The notes below the pieces were generated by a model that saw nothing but the letters and a program-made list of their open reading frames with translations, did not search any database and was not told the origin of the DNA. From positions 1-64,000 of the forward strand of contig NZ_FPJO01000022.1 of NCBI RefSeq assembly GCF_900119365.1: 64,000 nt of DNA, in the 5' to 3' direction. The DNA comes from Streptomyces atratus. GTDB taxonomy: Bacteria; Actinomycetota; Actinomycetes; Streptomycetales; Streptomycetaceae. This document shows positions 53,477-61,961 of the stretch, one piece after another (positions within the stretch are counted from its first letter, which is position 1; every line of letters begins with the position of its first letter). A program made the translations under genes and the position numbers.

Positions 53477-54787
53477 TCAGGACTCCAGCAGCCGCTGCCC
53501 CACGTACTCGCCGTCCGCCGCACCGCCCGGCACCGCGAACAGCCCGCTCGCCTCGTGCCGGATGAACGGCGACAGGGCGTCGCCCCGGTCCAGCTTGCGC
53601 TGCACCGGAACGAAGCCGCGCAGCGGATCCGCCTGCCAGCAGATGAACAGCAGACCGGCGTCCGGAGTGCCGTCCGCCGAGATGCCGTCGTGGTACGAGA
53701 AGGGGCGCCGCAGCATGGCCGCACCGCTGTTCGTCCCGGGGGAGGAGATCCGGGCGTGGGCGTTGTCCGGGATCAGGAGCTTGCCGTCGGAGCCCGCCCG
53801 GTCGAGGTCCATCGCGGTGGTCTCGGTGCCGCCGCTCAGCGGGGCGCCGTCCTTCTTCCGTCGCCCTATGACCTGCTCCTGCCGTGCCACCGGGAGCTTC
53901 TCCCAGTCGTCGAGCAGCATTCTGATCCGGCGCACGACCGCGTACGAGCCGCCCGCGAGCCAGTCGTACTTCGCCTCGGTTCCGCCCGGGACGAAGACGC
54001 GGCGCTCGAAGTCGCTCTCGGCCGGTTTCGGGTTGTTGGTGCCGTCGACCTGGCCCATCAGATTGCGGGCGGTCATCGGCTGGGCCGTGGCGCCGGGGGC
54101 GCGGTTGAAGCCGTTCATCTGCCAGCGGACCCTGGCCGCCGGGGCGGCCTCCTTCTGCACGGCACGCAGTGCGTGGAAGGCGACGAGCGCGTCGTCCGCG
54201 CCGATCTGGACCCAGAGGTCACCGTTGGAGCGCTCGGCGTCGATGTGGTCGGAGGAGAAGGGCGGCAGCGGGTCGAGCCCCGGCGGGCGGCGGCCGGTCA
54301 GGCCTGTGCGTTCGAAGAAGGTCCGGCCGAAACCGAAGGTGACGGTCAACGAGGACGGTCCGGCGTCCAGCGCGATCCCGGTGTCGTGGTCCGGTCCGTC
54401 CGCCGCGCCGCTCCCGGCGGGCTCGCCGGCCATCAGGTGGTCGGCCGCGGCCGACCACCGGCGCATCAGGGCGATGGCCTCCTTGCGCCCGGCACCGGGC
54501 ACCAGGTCGAACGCGACGAGATGGCCGCGCGCCTGAAGCGGAGTGGTGATCCCCGGTTGATGTTTCCCGTGAAACATCACCCGGGTGGAGCCGACCGTGG
54601 TCAGTGCGGCGGGCTCGTCGGGCCGGGTCGCGACGTAGCCGGTGGCACCGCCCGCCGCACCCAGCACCAGCCCGGTCGCACCGGCCGCGCCCGCGCTGCC
54701 GATCAGTCGGCGCCGGGAGATGCCCGCACCGCCGCGGACACCGTCGTCCCCGCTGCCGGATGCTTTCCTGCTGTTGTCTGCGCTCAC
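53477..54787 (-). CDS. dtpA: Tat-exported dye-decolorising peroxidase DtpA
   Basis: 436 residues. A twin-arginine signal (ISRRRLIGSAGAAGATGLVL, about 23-42) is followed by a DyP/EfeB-type heme peroxidase with the GxxDG motif in GQVDGTNNP (about 245) and the proximal region HARISSPG. In S. lividans, DtpA is needed with Sco and ECuC for copper-dependent GlxA maturation and for development, and the same neighbours are present here. GTG 54787 has AGGATC upstream; a TTG at 54799 is also possible. A near-parS sequence lies inside the gene at 54561-54576. Confidence 0.92.
   Translation of the reverse strand: MSADNSRKASGSGDDGVRGGAGISRRRLIGSAGAAGATGLVLGAAGGATGYVATRPDEPAALTTVGSTRVMFHGKHQPGITTPLQARGHLVAFDLVPGAGRKEAIALMRRWSAAADHLMAGEPAGSGAADGPDHDTGIALDAGPSSLTVTFGFGRTFFERTGLTGRRPPGLDPLPPFSSDHIDAERSNGDLWVQIGADDALVAFHALRAVQKEAAPAARVRWQMNGFNRAPGATAQPMTARNLMGQVDGTNNPKPAESDFERRVFVPGGTEAKYDWLAGGSYAVVRRIRMLLDDWEKLPVARQEQVIGRRKKDGAPLSGGTETTAMDLDRAGSDGKLLIPDNAHARISSPGTNSGAAMLRRPFSYHDGISADGTPDAGLLFICWQADPLRGFVPVQRKLDRGDALSPFIRHEASGLFAVPGGAADGEYVGQRLLES
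54561..54576. promoter_or_regulatory. parS-like site with one mismatch, inside dtpA
   Basis: TGTTTCCCGTGAAACA differs from the 16-bp parS consensus TGTTTCACGTGAAACA by one central base. Outer bases are better than in the three perfect core sites. ParB affinity may be reduced. Confidence 0.6.
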
Positions 54788-54795
54788 GATCCTGC

Positions 54796-56754
54796 TCAAC
54801 CGATCTTTACGTTCTTGTCGATGGTCGTCTGATCGATGTCCGACGTACGTACGGTCACAGCGATCTTCCAGTTGCCCGCCATCGGGATCTGGACGGCGTC
54901 GGCGGTCCAGTGGCCCTCGGCCAGCCGGGCGGGGAGCACGGGCAGCGGGCCGATGTCCTTGGACTCCAGGGTGAAGGCGATCTTCACCTCGGGGACGTCC
55001 ATGGCCTTTCCGTCGGTGCCGTCGATCCAGATGTGGAGCTCATTGGCGCCGGTACGGGCGGGGGTGATCTCCATCCGCACCGTTCCCCTGCCGTTCTCGC
55101 CGCCCGTGTCGAAGGGCAGCTTCAGGCTGACCGGGCCTTCGTTCGCGGGGGCGGCCACCGTTGTGGACGCGCGGGCCGCTTCCTCCTCGGTACGCGCCGG
55201 CTCGGTCGAGGTCAGTACGGTCGTCACCGCCAGCAGAGCCACGGCGACGCCCACTTCGGCCAGCACCGACCGGCGCAGCCCGGACCGGTCGGGGTCGGCG
55301 TCGCGGATCCGCTTCTTCTCGGCGGTGGCCATGGCGGCCCGCTGCCGGGCGAGTTGGGCCGCCCGTGCGGGGTCCTCGGCCTTCTCGGACGCCTCCGCAG
55401 AAGACCGCTTTCCGTCCCCGTCCCCGTCCCCGTCTTCGTCTCCGGCCCCGGACTCCGTCGCCGCGCTGGCCCCGCCCGTGACCAGGCGAGCCGTCCAGCG
55501 CCGTGAGAACCAGGCGATCACGATCAGGACGGCGACCAGCCCCACCTTCACGAGCAGCAGCTGCCCGTATCCGGTGCCGGTGAGCGCGGACCAGGTGCCG
55601 ACCTGGCGCCAGGACTGGTAGATCCCGGTCACGGCGAGCACGATCACGCTGCCGAACGCGATGCCGGAGAAGCGCCGTACGGCCGTCGCATCGATGTCGG
55701 GGGTCCGGTAGAGCGCGACCAGCAGGGCCGTGAGACCACCGAGCCAGGCGGCGACGGCCAGCAGGTGGAGCACGTCGACCGGCATGGCGATGCCGGGCTG
55801 GATTCCGGTCGAGGCGTGCTCGGCGAGCGCCCATGTACCGGCGATCCCGGCAGCGATCACCGTGCCGCCGATGGCCAGCCCGAAGGTGAGGTCCTTCTTC
55901 TCGCGCTCGTCCTCGCGCTTGGCGTAGGCCCCGAAGAGCACGGCGATGAAGAGCGCGGAGGCGCCGAGCAGCAGCAGCCGGGAGACCAGTGCGGCGCCGG
56001 GCTTGGTATCGAGCACGGCCTTCAGCCCGTCGAGGTCGAAGGCGTCCGCGAGCTTCCCGGATCCGGTGTATGGGTTGCGCAGGAGCAGCATGGCCAGGGT
56101 GGCGACAGTGAGGGTCATCCAGCCGCGCGCGACCAGGCGCTGGAGCGGACGGGCTCCCGCCCCGCGCGGCCAGCAGGCCAGTACGAAGGCGGAGCCGCCG
56201 GCCAGCAGGATGAAACCGGCGTACGCGGCGTAGCGCGCGATGTCGTACAGCGTGCCGACGAGGCCGCCGCCGGCCTGGTCCGCCGGGAGTGCCACAGCGG
56301 TCTTCGAGGGTGCTCCGACGGAGAAGGTGAACGCGCCCGAGATGGGGTGGCTGTCCGCGGAGACGGCCTGCCAGGCGACGGTGTACGTCCCGTCGGGCAG
56401 TCCGGAATGCAGCGAGACCCCGTACTTCATGGCGGGGCCGCACTGCAGACTACGTGGTGCGGCGCCGGTGTCGGCGCGTTTGCCGTCGGGGTCCAGGACC
56501 CTGATGGAACCGTCACCCATGGCGACCTGTTCGGAGAAGGTGAGCGTGACCTCCTGGGGAGCGGTGTCGACCACCGCCCCGTCCTGCGGATCGCTCCCGG
56601 TGAGCGCGGCATGCGCGGACGCGGGGCCCGCGCTGCTCAGCAGCAGGCCGAACACCATGCCGACGAGGGCGGCGAGGAGTGCGGCCGCGGCCAGGGGCCG
56701 ACGTGGCGCGGGAGTGGACGGCGACGGTCCGAAGTGCGGGGCGGTGGCTGTCAT
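54796..56754 (-). CDS. CopC-CopD copper resistance fusion protein
   Basis: 652 residues. A signal peptide ends at PASAHAALTG, placing the CopC domain's copper-ligand histidine at the mature N-terminus (about 49-145, with DSHPISGAFTFSV). Eight or so membrane helices of CopD follow (about 165-425). A low-complexity Asp-Gly/Ser-Glu linker is next (about 440-495), then one more helix and an extracytoplasmic YtkA-like beta domain (about 545-650). It would bind copper outside and move or deliver it. It is in the same transcript as the ECuC, Sco and DtpA genes. Confidence 0.93.
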   Translation of the reverse strand: MTATAPHFGPSPSTPAPRRPLAAAALLAALVGMVFGLLLSSAGPASAHAALTGSDPQDGAVVDTAPQEVTLTFSEQVAMGDGSIRVLDPDGKRADTGAAPRSLQCGPAMKYGVSLHSGLPDGTYTVAWQAVSADSHPISGAFTFSVGAPSKTAVALPADQAGGGLVGTLYDIARYAAYAGFILLAGGSAFVLACWPRGAGARPLQRLVARGWMTLTVATLAMLLLRNPYTGSGKLADAFDLDGLKAVLDTKPGAALVSRLLLLGASALFIAVLFGAYAKREDEREKKDLTFGLAIGGTVIAAGIAGTWALAEHASTGIQPGIAMPVDVLHLLAVAAWLGGLTALLVALYRTPDIDATAVRRFSGIAFGSVIVLAVTGIYQSWRQVGTWSALTGTGYGQLLLVKVGLVAVLIVIAWFSRRWTARLVTGGASAATESGAGDEDGDGDGDGKRSSAEASEKAEDPARAAQLARQRAAMATAEKKRIRDADPDRSGLRRSVLAEVGVAVALLAVTTVLTSTEPARTEEEAARASTTVAAPANEGPVSLKLPFDTGGENGRGTVRMEITPARTGANELHIWIDGTDGKAMDVPEVKIAFTLESKDIGPLPVLPARLAEGHWTADAVQIPMAGNWKIAVTVRTSDIDQTTIDKNVKIG

Positions 56755-56768
56755 GGCGAGTCAGTCCC

Positions 56769-57218
56769 TCAGTGCTTCTTCGGGTTGTGGGTGGTCCCCT
56801 TCACGGGAAGGTCGACCTTGATCGGGTCGGCCTTCTCGAAGTGCAGTTCCACGGACACCTTCTCGCCCTGCTTGGGCTGCTGCTTGAGCTTCATGAACAT
56901 GAGGTGGTTCCCGCCGCGTTTCAGCTCCAGCTCGCCACCCGCAGGCACCTCGAGGGACGTCACCATGCGCATCTTCTCGTTCTTCGTCTCGTGGATCGTG
57001 ACGTCGTCGGAGATCGTGCTGGTGACGGAGGTGAGCCGGTCGGACGCCCCGCCGCTGTTCTTCACGACGAGGAATCCGGCCGCCATGTCGCTGACGGGCT
57101 GCGGCATGAAAGCGCCGGTCACCTTCAGCTCGGGCTTGTTGTCCGAGGACGAGCAACCCGCCAGCGTCAGCCCCGTGGTGAGGGCGATGACGGCGGCGAG
57201 CATGGTGCGGCGGTTCAC
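56769..57218 (-). CDS. ECuC/PCuAC-type extracytoplasmic copper chaperone lipoprotein
   Basis: 149 residues. A lipobox (LTLAGCSSS, Cys near 22) is followed by a PCuAC cupredoxin domain. The copper-binding set is H in IHETKNEKMRMV and the later HLMFM (HxM type), about residues 77-107. PCuAC proteins pass Cu(I) to Sco and to the CuA site or other copper enzymes. In S. lividans ECuC works with Sco. The GTG start overlaps the sco stop by 4 bp. Confidence 0.93.
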   Translation of the reverse strand: MNRRTMLAAVIALTTGLTLAGCSSSDNKPELKVTGAFMPQPVSDMAAGFLVVKNSGGASDRLTSVTSTISDDVTIHETKNEKMRMVTSLEVPAGGELELKRGGNHLMFMKLKQQPKQGEKVSVELHFEKADPIKVDLPVKGTTHNPKKH

Positions 57219-57868
57219 GGGTTCTCCCCCTTGACGATCTTGGGCAGGTCCTTGGTGTAGTCGTCGGGCGAGGTGTCCTCGCTGTAGACGAGGTAGCCCT
57301 TGTCGGTCTTCGGCGAGAACGCGATGACCTGGGACCCGTGCATCGAGACGACCGTGCCGTCCTTCTCCTTCTTCGGCGCGTCGATGCCGATGCCGATCTG
57401 GCGTGCGCCCGCCTGGATGGTCGGGAAGTCGCCGGTGAGACCTATGAAGGAGGCGTCCTGGGCCTTGAGCCAGCTGCCGAGCGAGGACGGGGTGTCCCGC
57501 TCGGGATCGGTGGTCACGAAGACGACCTGGAGCTTCTCCTGGTCGGCCTTGGGCAACGACTTCTTGGCGATGGCGATGTTGCTCATGACGAGCGGGCAGA
57601 CGTCGGGGCAGTTGGTGTAGCCGAAGTAGATCAGGGTCGGCTTGCCCTTGGTCTGCTCCCGGAGGTCGTACTTCTTGCCGTGGGTGTCGGTGAGGACGAG
57701 GTTCGGCTTGGTGAACGGCTGGTCCAGGACGGTCGCGGCCTTGGTCTTCGCCTCGACCGATACGTCGGCGATGGGCTTCTTGGCACTGTCGTCGCTGCTG
57801 CCGCAGGCGGACAGGGTGAGCGCGGCCGCGGCGACGAACGCCGCGGCCAGCACCGTTTTCTTAGGCAT
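57215..57868 (-). CDS. sco: Sco/SenC copper chaperone lipoprotein
   Basis: 217 residues. A lipobox LTLSACGSS (Cys near 22) is followed by a thioredoxin-like fold with the copper-binding CPDVCP (CxxxC, about 88) and a distal histidine in VVSMHGSQV (about 174). The domain loads CuA of cytochrome oxidase and, in Streptomyces, is required for GlxA maturation and morphogenesis. It is coupled to the downstream ECuC gene by a 4-bp overlap. Confidence 0.95.
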   Translation of the reverse strand: MPKKTVLAAAFVAAAALTLSACGSSDDSAKKPIADVSVEAKTKAATVLDQPFTKPNLVLTDTHGKKYDLREQTKGKPTLIYFGYTNCPDVCPLVMSNIAIAKKSLPKADQEKLQVVFVTTDPERDTPSSLGSWLKAQDASFIGLTGDFPTIQAGARQIGIGIDAPKKEKDGTVVSMHGSQVIAFSPKTDKGYLVYSEDTSPDDYTKDLPKIVKGENP

Positions 57869-57913
57869 GGAGCACTGGTTCCTGAGGGTCGGTGGGACGG
57901 GTGGAGCTGTGGA

Positions 57914-58657
57914 TCATGCGGTGCGGCGGCGGCCGGCGAGGAAGCCGAAGGCCACCCCGGCCACGCCGATGACGATGCCGATGATGCCGAGGACGCGGGC
58001 CGTGGTGTCGCTGGAGGACGCGTCCGAGGCGGCCGTCGTCTGCTTGTCCGCCGCCTCGGCACCGGCGTCGCCGCTCTTGGTGTCGGCGGCCGCGCCGTGC
58101 TCGCCGGTGGCCGGCGCGGTCAGCGCGAGGACGGGCGCCGGACTCTCGGGTTCGTCGGCGCCGGCCTTCTGTTCCTCGATCCAGCGGACGACTTCCTTGT
58201 TGTCGTACGTCTGGATGGCCTTGAACACCAGCTGGTCGGCGTCCTCGGGGAGCTGGCCGATGGAGAGCGGGAACTGCTGGAAGTCACCGGGTCGGATGCC
58301 GCGCTCGTCCTTGTCGCCCGTGGCGGTCCAGGTGACCTTGGAGACGGCCTCGTTGATCTTCTGGCCGTGCATCTCCATCGGCTTGGCGAGCTTGCTCTTG
58401 GTGACCTCGATGTCCCAGCCGGGTACGGCCTGCGGCATGACGGAGGCCAGCGGGTGGTCGGTCGGGAAGTTGACTTCGACCTTGGTCGTCGACGCGTTGT
58501 CGCGCTCGTTGGGGACCTTGAAGTTGACGGTGGCGTAACCGCCCTTGGCGGCCTCGCCCTGCGGCTGCACGCTGACGTGCGCGGAGGCCGTACCGGCGAG
58601 GACCAGGACGGTGGACGCGGCGACGCCGCCGACGAAGGCGATGCGGGAAACGTTCAT
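57914..58657 (-). CDS. YcnI-family (DUF1775) copper-associated membrane-anchored protein
   Basis: 247 residues. The signal peptide ends at TASAHVSVQP, leaving the mature His that YcnI domains use to bind copper. The DUF1775 beta domain (about 27-155) contains YATVNFKVPNERD and the tryptophan WDIEVTKSK. A Ser/Ala/Asp-rich spacer and a C-terminal helix with RRR stop-transfer (about 218-247) anchor it to the membrane. It begins the array ycnI-sco-ECuC-copCD-dtpA. ATG 58657 has GGAGTGATCC upstream. Confidence 0.92.
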   Translation of the reverse strand: MNVSRIAFVGGVAASTVLVLAGTASAHVSVQPQGEAAKGGYATVNFKVPNERDNASTTKVEVNFPTDHPLASVMPQAVPGWDIEVTKSKLAKPMEMHGQKINEAVSKVTWTATGDKDERGIRPGDFQQFPLSIGQLPEDADQLVFKAIQTYDNKEVVRWIEEQKAGADEPESPAPVLALTAPATGEHGAAADTKSGDAGAEAADKQTTAASDASSSDTTARVLGIIGIVIGVAGVAFGFLAGRRRTA

Positions 58658-58806
58658 GACAGGGATCACTCCATGGAGCACGAAGGAAAGGTGGTCCGGC
58701 GCGCGGGTGCGCGCCGGCATCACAACACCTCTTCCCCTTGAGCGGTGTGCATGCGCCGACCGGGTACCGCACGGAGTGGTCCGTACGCCGAGTGGAGGGT
58801 GTCGCG

Positions 58807-59610
58807 TCAGGCTGCGAGCGCGTACGCGGGTGGCGGACCGCGCCTGATCACCTGGTGCTGCAGGGGGTCCCCGGTGGCGGGTGGCGGGGCGTCGACCGCC
58901 GTACGGAGGGTGCGCGGCCCGGTCGTCGGGCCGCCGGGAAGCCCGGCGTGCAGGGCGGCGACGAGAGCGAGCGCCGCGCGCAGCGCACGCAGTTGGGCCC
59001 CGGCCGCGATCTGCTGGGCGCCGTGCGCGGACAGCCGGACCAGCCGGAACAGGGCGATCTCGCCGCGGCGCAGCAGCCAGCCGGTGGCCGCCGCCGCCAG
59101 CAGGTGGCCGAGCAGCATGGGCAGGTCGGGCAGCAGGGCGGCGAGGGCGGTCGGATCCGTGCCGGACGCGGCGGCCACGTGGTGATGGCCGCCGGCCGCC
59201 ACCGATGCCGGGTCGATGCCCGCGGTGGTGACGATGCGGTGTGCCTCGGCGGCACTCAGCTGCGCCGGCCCGGCCCCGCACACGAGGCTCGCCGCGAACC
59301 GGATCAACGAGTCGTCGCCCGCCGCGGTGCTCACCGGGGTGCCGTGCGTGCCCATGCCGAACAGGGCGTGCAGGGCGATCTGTCCGCCGGCCAGTGCGGC
59401 GGCGATGGACGGCAGTGAACGCTCGCGTCCGGCGAACGATGCCACCACCGCGAACATCCCCAGGAACCCCGCGAGCAGGGTCCACCGGGGGACGGCCGCG
59501 CAGGAAGCCAGGGAGTGACCTGCCGCGGACAGCGCGACGCAGACCGCGGTGAACACCGCGGCCCTCAGGAGCCGCATACCGGCTCCGGCGCGTGCGACAG
59601 GCATAGACAT
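58807..59610 (-). CDS. Hypothetical polytopic membrane protein
   Basis: 267 residues with hydrophobic segments near 13-35, 42-60, 68-90, 160-182 and 205-225. Between them is an extracytoplasmic-looking loop containing AAGGHHHVAAASG (about 140-152), a possible metal-binding His cluster. I do not recognise a family. It lies 149 bp upstream of ycnI on the same strand, so a copper role is possible by context. ATG 59610 was chosen over ATG 59604; no strong ribosome site helps. Confidence 0.75.
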   Translation of the reverse strand: MSMPVARAGAGMRLLRAAVFTAVCVALSAAGHSLASCAAVPRWTLLAGFLGMFAVVASFAGRERSLPSIAAALAGGQIALHALFGMGTHGTPVSTAAGDDSLIRFAASLVCGAGPAQLSAAEAHRIVTTAGIDPASVAAGGHHHVAAASGTDPTALAALLPDLPMLLGHLLAAAATGWLLRRGEIALFRLVRLSAHGAQQIAAGAQLRALRAALALVAALHAGLPGGPTTGPRTLRTAVDAPPPATGDPLQHQVIRRGPPPAYALAA

Positions 59611-59822
59611 GGCGGGGCCATCATCGCACCGAGCCCCCGGGCTCGGTGCGGCAGGTCCGGAGGTCCGGAAGGTCGTCATCCGTCCGATCGGGCCGGGCAT
59701 ACACGGGTGCACGGAGAGCTGGTATCCGCCGAATGAGCGGTCTCACATCCGGTCTGTGCTTACTCATGGCGCCGGGCGGCAATAGGTATCGGTATGTCGA
59801 GCCGCGGCCAGGAGGCTGGAGC

Positions 59823-60359
59823 ATGAGCATCTGGTGGTCCCTCCATCTGCGGCGCGAGGCCGCGAGCGTTCCGCTCGCCCGCCGCTTCCTGCTGGGCACC
59901 ATGGAGACCGCAGGCGTGGACCCGGACATCTCCTTCGACCTGTCGGTCGCGCTCAGCGAGGCCTGTGCGAACGCCGTCGAGCACGGCGGCGACCACAGGG
60001 CCGGGGAGGACCGGGGCGACCAGGGTGTTCCGCAAGACCCGTGGGACGTGTGGGACGAGCTGCCCGGGGCCGCCTCCGGGCAGTACCGGGTCACCGCCTA
60101 TCTGGACGGCGAGAAGTGCCGTATCGAGGTCACCGACTCGGGCCCCGGCTTTCCCGCCCGGAGCACCGTTCGCACCGCGGCGCAGCAGCAAGGACCCCAG
60201 CAGTACCCGCCGCTCACCGCCGAGGACGGGCGGGGTCTGTGTCTGATCGAGCAGCTCGCCGACCATGTGCACTTCGGCAACCGCCCCGGCAGCGGTGCCG
60301 TCGTCAGCTTCGACAAGGTCCTGAAATGGCGGAAGGACGCCCTGCTCATGGTGTCCTGA
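59823..60359 (+). CDS. SpoIIAB-like ATP-binding protein (HATPase_c, anti-sigma type)
   Basis: 178 residues, a single GHKL ATPase domain. The N box LSEACANAVEHG (about 43), G1 VTDSGPGFP (about 103) and G2 EDGRGLCLIEQLADHV (about 133) are intact, and no histidine phospho-acceptor is present. The form is that of RsbW/SpoIIAB serine kinases or anti-sigma factors. GGAGG sits 7 bp before ATG 59823. A nearby SpoIIE-type phosphatase (61962-63332) could be its opponent, though a small anti-anti-sigma gene is not present. Confidence 0.88.
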   Translation: MSIWWSLHLRREAASVPLARRFLLGTMETAGVDPDISFDLSVALSEACANAVEHGGDHRAGEDRGDQGVPQDPWDVWDELPGAASGQYRVTAYLDGEKCRIEVTDSGPGFPARSTVRTAAQQQGPQQYPPLTAEDGRGLCLIEQLADHVHFGNRPGSGAVVSFDKVLKWRKDALLMVS

Positions 60360-60386
60360 GCAGAGCGCCCCTCGGCGCGTTCCGGA

Positions 60387-61850
60387 TCAGCCCTTGAGCC
60401 GGGCCATCCACTCCTCGACCTCGTCGGCCCGACGCGGCAGCTTGTCGGAGAGGTTCCGGTTGCCGTCCTCGGTGACGAGGATGTCGTCCTCGATCCGGAC
60501 GCCGATGCCCCGGTACTCCTCGGGCACGGTCAGGTCGTCGGTCTGGAAGTACAGACCGGGCTCGACCGTGAGGCACACACCGGGCTCCAGCGTTCCGTTG
60601 ACGTACGTCTCGGTGCGCGCGGCGGCGCAGTCGTGGACATCCATGCCGAGCATGTGACCGGTGCCGTGCAGGGTCCAGCGGCGCTGGAGTCCCAGCTCCA
60701 GGACCTTGTCCACCGACAGGTCGCCCAGCAGGCCCCACTCGACGAGCTTCTCGGCGAGCACCCGCTGCGCGGCGTCGTGGAAGTCGCGGTAGTCGGCGCC
60801 GGGCCTGACGGCGGCGATGCCCGCCTCCTGGGCCTCGTACACGGCGTCGTAGATCTTCCGCTGGAGCGGCGTGAACGTGCCGTTGATCGGAAGGGTGCGG
60901 GTCACGTCGGCGGTGTAGAGGTCGTTGGTCTCCACGCCGGCGTCGAGCAGCAGCAGCTCGCCGGAGCGCACCGGGCCGTCGTTGCGCACCCAGTGCAGGG
61001 TGGTGGCGTGCGGGCCGGCCGCGCAGATCGAGCCGTAGCCGATGTCGTTGCCCTCGATGCGGGCACGGAGGAAGAAGGTGCCCTCGATGTAGCGCTCGCT
61101 CGTCGCCTCGGCCTTGTCGAGGACCTTCACGACGTCCTCGAAGCCGCGCGCGGTGGCGTCGCAGGCCTTCTCCAGCTCGGCGATCTCGAAGGCGTCCTTC
61201 ACCAGGCGGGCCTCGGAGAGGAAGACGCGCAGCTCCTCGTCGCGCTCCGCGGTGACCTTGTCGGTCAGTGCGGCCTCGATGCCGGCGTCGTGGCCGCGGA
61301 CGTTGCGGACCGGGCCGGTGGCCTCGGTCAGCGCGGCGGGGAGCTCGCGCACGTCCTTCGCCGGGATGCCCAGCAGCTGCTCGGCCTCGGCGAGGGAGTG
61401 GCGGCGGCCGACCCACAGCTCGCCCTGGCCGTCGAGCCAGAACTCGCCGTTCTCGCGGTTGGAGCGCGGCAGCAGGTGGATGGTCGCCTCGTGACCGTCC
61501 TCGGTCGGCTCCAGGACGAGGACGCCGTCCTGGGTCTGGTCGCCGGTGAGGTACGCGTACTCGGTGGAGGCGCGGAAGGCGTACTCGGTGTCATTGGAGC
61601 GGGTCTTCAGGTTGCCCGCGGGGATGACCAGCCGCTCACCGGGGAAGCGCGCGGAGAGCGCGGCGCGGCGGGCGGCCGTGTGTGCGGCCTGGGCGATCGG
61701 TTCGAGGCCGTGCAGCTCGGTATCGGCCCAACCGGACTTCATGTTCGCGGCGAGTTCATCGGAGACGCCCGGGTACAGGCCGTTCTTCCGCTGCTTGACC
61801 GTTTCTTCTTCCTCGGTCTCCGGGTTCTCCGGGGTGAGCTCCTCAGCCAC
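60387..61850 (-). CDS. pepP: Xaa-Pro aminopeptidase (aminopeptidase P)
   Basis: 487 residues. An N-terminal creatinase-like domain (about 60-200) precedes the M24B catalytic domain. The metal ligands are present: two Asp in LLLDAGVETNDLYTADVTRT, His in HGTGHMLGMD (about 375), Glu in TVEPGLYF (about 415) and Glu in VRIEDDILV (about 452). It removes residues preceding proline. GTG start at 61850. It faces the SpoIIAB-like gene tail to tail, 27 bp between stops. Confidence 0.95.
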   Translation of the reverse strand: MAEELTPENPETEEEETVKQRKNGLYPGVSDELAANMKSGWADTELHGLEPIAQAAHTAARRAALSARFPGERLVIPAGNLKTRSNDTEYAFRASTEYAYLTGDQTQDGVLVLEPTEDGHEATIHLLPRSNRENGEFWLDGQGELWVGRRHSLAEAEQLLGIPAKDVRELPAALTEATGPVRNVRGHDAGIEAALTDKVTAERDEELRVFLSEARLVKDAFEIAELEKACDATARGFEDVVKVLDKAEATSERYIEGTFFLRARIEGNDIGYGSICAAGPHATTLHWVRNDGPVRSGELLLLDAGVETNDLYTADVTRTLPINGTFTPLQRKIYDAVYEAQEAGIAAVRPGADYRDFHDAAQRVLAEKLVEWGLLGDLSVDKVLELGLQRRWTLHGTGHMLGMDVHDCAAARTETYVNGTLEPGVCLTVEPGLYFQTDDLTVPEEYRGIGVRIEDDILVTEDGNRNLSDKLPRRADEVEEWMARLKG

Positions 61851-61961
61851 GATTTGTCTCCTTGATACGACACTGGACCCCGTCCATCGTACGGGCGTAC
61901 AGAAGGGGGCACAGGGCCGGAAGACCTGTTACACGGCCGGGCCGGGGAATCCCGCGGGGCG

